Origin: Methanobacteriota archaeon
GTDB lineage: Archaea > Thermoplasmatota > Poseidoniia > Poseidoniales > Thalassarchaeaceae
Direction of reading: 5' to 3'
Assembly: GCA_014384685.1 (NCBI GenBank)
Contig: JACNFL010000083.1
Span: 1 to 6,927 of the forward strand
Length of the DNA: 6,927 bases
This document shows positions 1-5,980 of this stretch, piece after piece. Position numbers and translations under genes: made by a program. A model generated the notes under the pieces. The model made no database searches. It saw only the letters and a program-made list of their open reading frames with translations, and was not told where the DNA came from. Position 1 is the first letter of the stretch. Each line of letters starts with the position of its first letter.

Positions 1-120
1 TTGTTTGAATGTCACGAATGCGACATGATGGAAAACGCTGGAAAAGCAGTAGACATAACTGACCAAGGATGGGAAGTCAGCATTGGGGCAAAGAAAATTG
101 TCACCTTCCGCTTCCAATAA
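1..120 (+). CDS. C-terminal end of an unidentified protein with a CxxC knuckle (partial)
   Basis: Frame 1 is open from the first base to a TAA at 118-120 and gives 39 residues. The start of the gene lies outside the window. The fragment begins with the residues LFECHECDMM. The CHEC pair is a typical zinc-knuckle half-site, so a second cysteine pair may lie upstream. The tail, ending in KKIVTFRFQ, alternates hydrophobic and polar residues as a closing beta strand would. The family cannot be named from so little sequence. The leading TTG could in principle be a start codon for a 39-residue protein, but no upstream sequence is available to test this. The gene converges on the minus-strand remnant that ends at 198. 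Confidence 0.6.
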   Translation: MFECHECDMMENAGKAVDITDQGWEVSIGAKKIVTFRFQ

Positions 121-129
121 CTTCCGAAA

Positions 130-177
130 AAGTAAATTTACGGATTGCTAGAAAATTGTGAGTTTGCTAATTTACTT
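130..177. terminator. Inverted repeat between convergent reading frames, possible terminator
   Basis: AAGTAAATT at 130-138 is matched by its exact reverse complement AATTTACTT at 169-177, giving a 9-bp AT-rich stem around a 30-base loop. It starts 9 bases after the stop of the left-edge gene and ends 20 bases before the stop of the minus-strand remnant, where a two-way terminator would be expected. The loop is long and the stem weak, and archaeal termination depends mainly on T-runs, so the role is uncertain. The sequence ATTGCTA/TTGCTAA also occurs twice inside the loop as a short direct repeat. Confidence 0.25.
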
Positions 178-197
178 GAAATATTAATGTGATATTT

Positions 198-662
198 TCA
201 ACGATTTAATCGGTCGAGTTGGAAAAGAATTAGCACTAATATGAATGAGGCGATTATAGTTTTCAATAAATTACCATTAAGTTCTCCAGTCACAATTTCA
301 CTTCTATTATCATGTTCTGATTCACTAGGTGTTTGCTCATCCTCAATAAGGGGGTCTTGTTCACTCTCAACAATATCTGGTGAATTAGTAATGTCAACTG
401 TAATGTCTTCAGTTTGAATATAATCTACTTCTGAAATTGACTCATCTAAATTGACAGTAGTATTATTTGTTCTTGAAGAGTTGTCAATTATTATGTCTGG
501 GTCTGATATGACTGGTGGTAATTGAGGCCTAGTTGTGTTCAGTACTAATGTCCTTAATTCAATTCGTTTAGGATGATATGATCCGGTGATATTTCAATCG
601 TCAACATTCATAAGAATAGTGCCAACGATTAGATAATCTTCTGAATATTCAGATTCAAACCA
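198..662 (-). pseudogene. C-terminal remnant of a membrane-anchored surface protein, interrupted by an in-frame TGA
   Basis: Reading the minus strand, a 131-codon frame without any stop runs from 593 down to a TGA at 198-200. It begins with residues NITGSYHPKRIELRTLVLNT, then has a long stalk rich in Asp, Glu, Asn, Ser, Thr and Pro. It ends with a membrane helix (KTIIASFILVLILFQL) and a short basic tail (DRLNR). This is the classic layout of an extracellular archaeal protein anchored at its C-terminus. The frame contains no ATG and no early GTG/TTG. It continues upstream in the same frame through a TGA at 594-596 into residues such as EDYLIVGTILMNVDD, which also look like beta-strand protein; a Trp codon in place of the TGA would join them smoothly. 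Purine bias at codon position 1 holds up to about 660 and fades above. I infer a nonsense-disrupted, truncated gene. A sequencing error or a distant start are alternatives. Confidence 0.55.
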
Positions 663-857
663 ATATGATAATGAATCATTATGTGATGATGAGAGGCGTC
701 TAGTCATTGGATGGAATGAACATTTGAATAATAATACCTTAGAAGGAGATATTTGGCAGTGTAGGCAAATGTTTGGTGATGAACCTGTCACTCAGATAAA
801 TATCACATTTTTGCAACAAAAAACTCTCTAGTAACATGCCCAAACTGTGGGGATTGA
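637..857 (+). pseudogene. Plus-strand coding remnant ending in a CPNCG zinc-ribbon motif
   Basis: After a TAA at 634-636 a + frame is open for 64 codons to a TAG at 829-831. It includes segments such as LVIGWNEHLNNNTLEGDIWQ and DEPVTQINITFLQQK. In this stretch the first codon position is a purine in about 56% of codons, against about 32% for the opposite strand's frame above 660, so the + reading is the more gene-like one here. Shifting frame at the six-A run (818-823) leads to NSLVTCPNCGD and a TGA at 855-857. CPNCG is a standard zinc-ribbon half-site, and a lone Cys in DIWQCRQ precedes it. No good start codon and no intact frame exist, so this is best treated as a decayed fragment. It could also be chance, and it overlaps the end of the minus-strand remnant. 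Confidence 0.3.
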
Positions 858-981
858 CATTATTATTGGCAAATATTTTGGCGTGGGAATGAGATAACTA
901 CGACGTTTATTATTTTTCATTTATTCTTCAAAATAACTCATCTTACCGCAATTTTCAATTGGCATGAAGTTATCAAACAGG

Positions 982-989
982 TTATATTA
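982..989 (+). promoter_or_regulatory. Candidate TATA box of the secreted-protein/regulator operon
   Basis: TTATATTA is centred about 25-26 bases before the ATG at 1011. Archaeal TATA boxes sit about 25 bases before the transcription start, so transcription could begin at or next to the ATG and give a leaderless mRNA. No convincing Shine-Dalgarno sequence precedes that ATG, which agrees with a leaderless start. The surroundings (890-990) are very AT-rich, so a chance match is possible. Confidence 0.35.
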
Positions 990-1010
990 GTCATTGAGAT
1001 AGCGAAGTTC

Positions 1011-2339
1011 ATGGCCAAGATTGTGTGGTTGACGATAATATTGATTTTGTTTCAATTTGTCATAATTTCAGAAATGGCTTTAGTGGATTTGAATGAGAAA
1101 CCGATTGAACTTGAAACTTTAGATTCAGAATTACTTTTCTCTTCAAATACATTTAGCGGGCAGCATCCAACTTCTAGTCAATACAGTGCAAATAACATGG
1201 CTTCTGTGGATGTGACTAATTGCCATTATGGTTTCATGACACCTGATGCTCTGTTTGAAACAGATGCGAATACCTGGTCTTTGAAGCATGAATTTGGAGC
1301 CGATTGCCTCTATCCAATTTTCAATCTAACTGGTGTGCCTATTCAGATGAATCTTGATTTGATGGATACTTTACCAGACCCGATGCATTTCCAAGAAGAT
1401 TGGAATTTTTCCCTATCTGTTTCGGCGATCTTTAGTAATGGTATGATTACAATTTTAGATTCAGGATATGTTCATCAATCTGATTCAATAATTACGGATG
1501 ACTCTGGTTTCATTACCAATCCCATCAACTTGAACCAATACACAACAAATTGGAATGGTTATGATATTGGCGGCTGGAGATTATACACGCTGACAGCCGA
1601 GCAGACTCTTCCTACAGGAGGTTCTACATTCGTTGAATACAGTTTTTGGGCTTTGGATGTACCACCGTCAGGTTGGGAAGATACTGATGTTTCGACTGGA
1701 AATTATCCTACATATTTTTCTGAGCCGACTGAAGATTGGGCAGACTATAGGGTCACTGTGGAGAAAGTCGGCACGGGTTCGTCTTGTTTGAGCAGACAAA
1801 TCACACAGAACGGTTTGACATCACTCTGGGGTAAGGACATCCTCCGTGGAAAAACAAACCAAACGGTTAGTTGGTTAACTTATGGGGGTAAACTAAATCT
1901 TAATGTCACATTAACAGATGGCCCGACATCTTCCTGTTTCTTTGATTTTGGCCCTCATGCAAAAGGCTTCATTGACCTCAACCTCACCATTCATGTGGCA
2001 CTTTGGGATGGTAATCAATTCAACACTGTTTTGACAGAAACTGAGTCCTTTACTTGTATATCTGGTGGGCAAGGCTGGATAGCGGGCTCTGGTGGTCCAT
2101 TAGGCAATTGGGGGGGAAGGTGTGAACAGCAGGCTCTACCCATCCAACTTGGAGGTGGCCCTACTCCGACAGTGACTTGGAATTCTTCTAGCCAAGGGTG
2201 GACACTTTTCACTCCAATCTATCAGATTGAATTGACATCATTCGTGTCGGCGTATGAATATGACACAAATACCCTCCAAGCGAGTGGATTTGTGAATGGT
2301 ACTTATTCAATGAATCCTCATGAGGTGGCGCTCGTTTGA
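1011..2339 (+). CDS. Secreted protein of unknown family, 442 aa, six cysteines
   Basis: I do not recognise a family. Residues 2-20 (AKIVWLTIILILFQFVIIS) form a basic-then-hydrophobic export signal. The remainder has no further membrane helix and ends in a polar tail, so the mature protein is probably released or held at the surface by a partner. The six cysteines at about 71, 99, 259, 309, 349 and 371 form an even number, compatible with three disulfides. The last two flank a Gly/Trp-rich loop (349-371). At least seven N-glycosylation sequons (for example NLT at 105, NQT at 283 and NGT at 429) fit an extracellular protein. Alternating hydrophobic residues and many Thr, Ser, Trp and Tyr suggest an all-beta fold, possibly carbohydrate- or ligand-binding; this is inference. 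The frame stays open upstream to 858 but has no other start codon, so ATG 1011 is chosen. Its stop overlaps the next gene's start by four bases, implying co-transcription and coupled translation. Confidence 0.75.
   Translation: MAKIVWLTIILILFQFVIISEMALVDLNEKPIELETLDSELLFSSNTFSGQHPTSSQYSANNMASVDVTNCHYGFMTPDALFETDANTWSLKHEFGADCLYPIFNLTGVPIQMNLDLMDTLPDPMHFQEDWNFSLSVSAIFSNGMITILDSGYVHQSDSIITDDSGFITNPINLNQYTTNWNGYDIGGWRLYTLTAEQTLPTGGSTFVEYSFWALDVPPSGWEDTDVSTGNYPTYFSEPTEDWADYRVTVEKVGTGSSCLSRQITQNGLTSLWGKDILRGKTNQTVSWLTYGGKLNLNVTLTDGPTSSCFFDFGPHAKGFIDLNLTIHVALWDGNQFNTVLTETESFTCISGGQGWIAGSGGPLGNWGGRCEQQALPIQLGGGPTPTVTWNSSSQGWTLFTPIYQIELTSFVSAYEYDTNTLQASGFVNGTYSMNPHEVALV
2322..2327 (+). promoter_or_regulatory. 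Ribosome binding site supporting the TTG start at 2336
   Basis: GAGGTG lies 8 bases before TTG 2336 and matches the core of the archaeal Shine-Dalgarno consensus GGAGGTGAT. It is embedded in the last codons of the upstream secreted-protein gene. It supports TTG 2336 over the internal ATGs further downstream, and the TTG start also gives a complete signal sequence. Confidence 0.55.
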
Positions 2340-4672
2340 ATTCAAGATCTAATTGGGGTCTATTCTTTTTTTTGATTTCGATATTTGGAATGCTCACAGG
2401 CGCAATTCCGATGAATGTATGGGGTGAAGGAGCTACTGAAAATGGTGATTTTACTCCACAAGAATATTATGCAAATGATTTGAATATTTATTCTAAGTAT
2501 TCACCGGCAATAATCAACCATGTCTATCCTACCGAAGATGGGGGTGAGTTACTATACATCGCGGCATATACTGGATTCAATTTCAGTGGGTCTTTGGTAG
2601 TTCCCGATAGTAATCCAGGTGGATTGTACTTGGCAAAAGTCGATGCAAACGGAGAAGATGAATGGGTGACTTTACTCACAAACCAATTTGACGAATTCGG
2701 GGTTTTCTTTGGAGAAGGGGGAATTGTTACTCATCCCACACAAGGAATTGTTGTGACAGGTTCAGATTATACAGTAAATGGGATGTTCAGGGGAGGTAGC
2801 CATATCAGTTTGGTAACTTGGGATGGTCAGTTGAAATGGACAATAGACTCTTCTTTTGGGCAAAGATTTGCCACGGTGGACATTCAAGATGAGTTCGTCA
2901 CTATCTTAGGTAGAACTGGATTATTCGACTCAGCGTCGAATTGGTTGCCGCCAATCACGCCACCTCTTCCAACTCTGAAATCTGCTTCATTATTGAGGTA
3001 TGATATGGATGGGAATTTAATTGCAAACGTAACCTTTGCGACTATTCGAACAGGTGCATGGTTGGGTTCGATGGATGATACATTGGTATTTCCATTTGGT
3101 GAAAACGAGTATCTTATTGACACAAGAGATTGTTGGAAAGTAACCAACTATTGTTTGGTCATCGATGATAGCAATGACCAAAATGAGCCGTCACTCATCT
3201 CCAATAACACTGAGTTAGTACGAATCAGATTTGAAGATAAGGATGGAATCTTCATCTCGGATTTTTCCGAGACAGAATGTGAAACCAATCTTACAGAGAT
3301 GACTTTGAGATGCTCAGATGCTAAGTTTGAGTCACATATTGAAGAGTTGACCGGCAGACCAGGATATGACGGTCAAAGCGAGTTTATTCGGCGGGAACTT
3401 TCTGAGGAATGGTTCAATGAAGTAACTTCTCCTTGGATGAATAATAGATTGACAATTGACAGAGTCTTCTTCGGGAATGATTCATCTCCATTCGATTTTC
3501 TCTTAACCATGACTTGTAGGGCGGAATGGAGAGGAGAGGTGGATGATTGCCAATTGGGTGAGCGATTTCAGTTCAACCAATTAATTGTTGACCACACTGT
3601 CGTAGGTGTGTTCAAGGATGGAAATTTTACGGCGATAACTCTCTTTGGATATCCCGACCTGTGGACAAGAGGGCCGGTATTCGCAGTATTTTCAATTGAA
3701 CAAGTCAATTCCACTACATACCTAATCCACGGCACACATTCCGGTTCAAATTTGTCAATACTTGGTCAGTTGTGGACTCCAGTAGATCCGGGTCCCGTTC
3801 GTTCATTTCGATTCCATGTTAATTTTGACCCAATTGTGAATGAGGAAGTTGAGCCTATAATCCCAATAATCCCCGAAAATAATTCTACGGCTCCAATTAT
3901 TGAGCCAGAAATAGAAATTCCGTGTGAAGAATGGACAAATGAGAGTAATTGTGCAATTCAAGAACCAATAGTTGAGCCTGAGTTGGAAGAAGAGGAGGAT
4001 AACAACCTGAGTTTGACAAAGGAAACCAGTCAAAAGAATGACTCAGATGGAATCCCCCTCGTAATCGTTGCTGGAGTTGGTATTCTTAGTTTAGGAGTAA
4101 TTATTTCACGTAAAAAGGAATTAATTGCAGGTTTGTTCGGTGGTTCACTACTCGGAGTAATCGGGTTGAGGGCGCGTAAATACACACCAAGTGTAAGGAC
4201 ATTAATCATTGATTTAATCACTTTTGAGCCGGGAATTCATCAAAGTGAAATTTGTAGACGGTTAAATTTGAGTAGTTCTCAGATTCAACATCATACTGAA
4301 ATTTTGTTGCAAGAGGGTAGCATCCATCGACAAAAAAGTGGACGGAGGGTAACTTATTTCCCAATTTGTTTTGATGCCGAATTGAATGAGGAAAAGGTTT
4401 TGATTCCTACGGCTAGGGATAATAATCTCGACACAAGAGAGAAATTGATTTTATTGTTGCAAGAGAGTGAAAATCAGGGTGGATTTACTCAGCGTTTATT
4501 GGCTGAAAAACTAGAATGTAGTCAACCAAATATCAATAAACATTTGAAACGTTTACAAGATGAAGGAATAACTAACAAACTTGAGAAGGTATGGGGATTG
4601 ACAGAAATTGGCAGCGATTTAGCCGAAGAAATAAAAGAAGAATATCTTTTAGTTGAGGACATTCTCAATTGA
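2336..4672 (+). CDS. Transmembrane transcription regulator: beta-propeller-like ectodomain, acidic stalk, membrane segment, two winged-helix domains
   Basis: This is a probable one-component sensor linking an extracellular signal to transcription. In order: an export/anchor signal at residues 4-24; a large exterior domain of about 35-500; a stalk of about 500-570 rich in Pro, Glu and Asn; a membrane helix at 573-590; a basic RKKE turn; a second Gly-rich hydrophobic stretch at 596-611 followed by RARK; and two winged-helix domains at about 617-690 and 699-778. The recognition helices are probably near 646-661 (SSSQIQHHTEILLQEG) and 729-744 (SQPNINKHLKRLQDEG), each followed by a wing. The exterior contains repeated blade-like units (LYLAKVDANGEDEW near 98, ISLVTWDGQLKW near 157, ASLLRYDMDGNL near 217), typical of beta-propellers. 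The ectodomain and stalk hold eight cysteines (266, 273, 315, 326, 394, 405, 530, 539) and several N-glycosylation sequons. TTG 2336 is chosen because it gives the full signal and has a spaced Shine-Dalgarno. Its start overlaps the preceding secreted-protein gene, a likely partner. The DNA target and ligand are unknown. Confidence 0.8.
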   Translation: MNSRSNWGLFFFLISIFGMLTGAIPMNVWGEGATENGDFTPQEYYANDLNIYSKYSPAIINHVYPTEDGGELLYIAAYTGFNFSGSLVVPDSNPGGLYLAKVDANGEDEWVTLLTNQFDEFGVFFGEGGIVTHPTQGIVVTGSDYTVNGMFRGGSHISLVTWDGQLKWTIDSSFGQRFATVDIQDEFVTILGRTGLFDSASNWLPPITPPLPTLKSASLLRYDMDGNLIANVTFATIRTGAWLGSMDDTLVFPFGENEYLIDTRDCWKVTNYCLVIDDSNDQNEPSLISNNTELVRIRFEDKDGIFISDFSETECETNLTEMTLRCSDAKFESHIEELTGRPGYDGQSEFIRRELSEEWFNEVTSPWMNNRLTIDRVFFGNDSSPFDFLLTMTCRAEWRGEVDDCQLGERFQFNQLIVDHTVVGVFKDGNFTAITLFGYPDLWTRGPVFAVFSIEQVNSTTYLIHGTHSGSNLSILGQLWTPVDPGPVRSFRFHVNFDPIVNEEVEPIIPIIPENNSTAPIIEPEIEIPCEEWTNESNCAIQEPIVEPELEEEEDNNLSLTKETSQKNDSDGIPLVIVAGVGILSLGVIISRKKELIAGLFGGSLLGVIGLRARKYTPSVRTLIIDLITFEPGIHQSEICRRLNLSSSQIQHHTEILLQEGSIHRQKSGRRVTYFPICFDAELNEEKVLIPTARDNNLDTREKLILLLQESENQGGFTQRLLAEKLECSQPNINKHLKRLQDEGITNKLEKVWGLTEIGSDLAEEIKEEYLLVEDILN

Positions 4673-4787
4673 GCGAAACCAATCGTTGAGCCATTCTAGT
4701 CTCAAATTTACTAATGTTCTTTTACAAGTTATTTTGGGAAAAGTGAATGGTAGATGCCGGCACTCGCAACAAGTGGAAGTGGCTTGG

Positions 4788-5888
4788 GTGGTAGCGGATG
4801 ATGAGTTGTGGCGCTATTTCTCTCCCGATTATGTGACGGCTCGCCAGCGATTCCTTGATGCTGTTGAATTGGCCGGTGCTAGCCTCACGACTCTGCAACT
4901 TTCTGTGCGCGGACCATCAGATGAAAACCTCTCAATCGATGTGGCGTATCTAGGGCCAAAAGATCCGTCGCGTCTGCTCATTCACACAAGTGGGGTGCAT
5001 GGGGTGGAGGGTTTCCCGGGTAGTGCCGTTCAAGTGAGGTTGCTTGAGCGCTGGGCGAAGGGTGATTTGCATGTTCCAAAGGGTTGCGGAATTTTGGTGG
5101 CGCACGCAATTAATCCCTATGGGTTCGCGTGGTTGCGGCGGGTGAACGAAAATAATGTTGACCTGAATCGCAATTTTTTGCCGTCTGGTGGGGCCTATGT
5201 TGGCGAGCCAAAGAGATACCATGAATTGGACGGGCTTTTGAATCCGCGGTCGCATAAATCAATGTTTGATTTTTTTAAATTGAAGGCGGCTTGGGTGATG
5301 TTTCGGATGGGTTTTAATGTCGCAAAACAGACTATTGCTGAGGGTCAATATGAGAGGCCAAAGGCGATGCAGTACGGCGGTTTTGAAATGTGTGAGGGGC
5401 CAAAATTGTGGTTGAAACACTTGTCGGGGATTCTGCCGGATGTTGAACGGGCGGTTTGGCTTGACTTTCACACTGGGTTGGGGTCGTTCGGCGTTGATTC
5501 ACTTTTGATTTCAGGTGATGATTCTGACTCTGCGATGGATAGGTTGACGGCTCATTATGGGGATACTGTTCAGTCAAATGATGCCGAGGCTGGAGTTGCT
5601 TACGAAATTCGAGGCGGCATGATGGATGGTGTGATGAGCCGCTGGCCGAACATCAAGTGGACAGCGATCACCCAAGAGTTTGGCACGGTAAAACCGGTGC
5701 AAGTAATCAAGACTCTCAGGGCAGAAAATCGGATGACGCATTGGTCAAATATTGAAAAAAGGAAGCAGGTTAATTCGGCTGAGCGAAAACGCTTGGTTGA
5801 GGTGTTTAGTCCGAATTCCATAAAATGGCGTGGGATGATTATGGCTAGAGGTCAAGCGCTGATTGATGATGCCCTTTCTGACCTTTGA
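4788..5888 (+). CDS. DUF2817 family protein, M14-like zinc carboxypeptidase/deacylase fold
   Basis: A probable cytoplasmic zinc hydrolase of the DUF2817 group, related to M14 carboxypeptidases and the succinylglutamate desuccinylase/aspartoacylase fold. Its substrate is unknown. Numbered from GTG 4788 (366 aa), the zinc site is His71 and Glu74 (in SGVHGVEGFPGSA) plus His228 (in LDFHTGLG). The M14-type substrate-binding stretch NPYGFAWLRRVNENNVDLNR starts at residue 109 and includes the typical NVDLNRNF. The likely catalytic acid is Glu297 in TQEFGT. All key residues are present, so the enzyme should be active. No signal peptide is seen. The frame is open back to ATG 4653, but those 45 extra residues are low in quality, unlike family N-termini and in the AT-rich tail of the previous gene. 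The family normally begins near the YFSPDY motif (residues 10-15 here). GTG 4743, 4773 and 4779 are alternative starts. G+C content is clearly higher than in the upstream genes. A same-strand kinase gene follows after 92 bases. Confidence 0.8.
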   Translation: MVADDELWRYFSPDYVTARQRFLDAVELAGASLTTLQLSVRGPSDENLSIDVAYLGPKDPSRLLIHTSGVHGVEGFPGSAVQVRLLERWAKGDLHVPKGCGILVAHAINPYGFAWLRRVNENNVDLNRNFLPSGGAYVGEPKRYHELDGLLNPRSHKSMFDFFKLKAAWVMFRMGFNVAKQTIAEGQYERPKAMQYGGFEMCEGPKLWLKHLSGILPDVERAVWLDFHTGLGSFGVDSLLISGDDSDSAMDRLTAHYGDTVQSNDAEAGVAYEIRGGMMDGVMSRWPNIKWTAITQEFGTVKPVQVIKTLRAENRMTHWSNIEKRKQVNSAERKRLVEVFSPNSIKWRGMIMARGQALIDDALSDL

Positions 5889-5980
5889 ATTTCTCCAGTT
5901 CGCTCTGAGTGTAATCATAGTGAGTTATTGCCGCGTGTTGGGGCCGTCGGGTTGATGGGATGGGTCGTATCCGGGAGGGT

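Noticed and set aside
594..596. TGA read as tryptophan or selenocysteine
   Set aside because: All four intact genes in the window end in TGA and use TGG for Trp freely, and nothing suggests a cysteine homologue at this position. Decay or sequencing error is simpler.
594..791. A 65-codon minus-strand frame with a GTG start as an independent small gene
   Set aside because: Its lower part is in the same frame as the anchored surface-protein remnant below 594, and its upper part has poor codon-position purine bias, so it is not a stand-alone gene.
858..1010. Upstream extension of the secreted-protein gene
   Set aside because: The frame is open but has no start codon before ATG 1011, and the signal sequence begins directly at that ATG.
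2884..3147. Minus-strand frame of 87 codons within the regulator gene
   Set aside because: It lies entirely antisense to a well-supported long gene and has no motif or export signal of its own.
4950..5821. Several minus-strand frames of 70-101 codons
   Set aside because: They are antisense to the DUF2817 gene, whose active-site motifs are intact. They are rich in Pro, His, Arg and Thr, as reverse readings of G+C-richer genes usually are.
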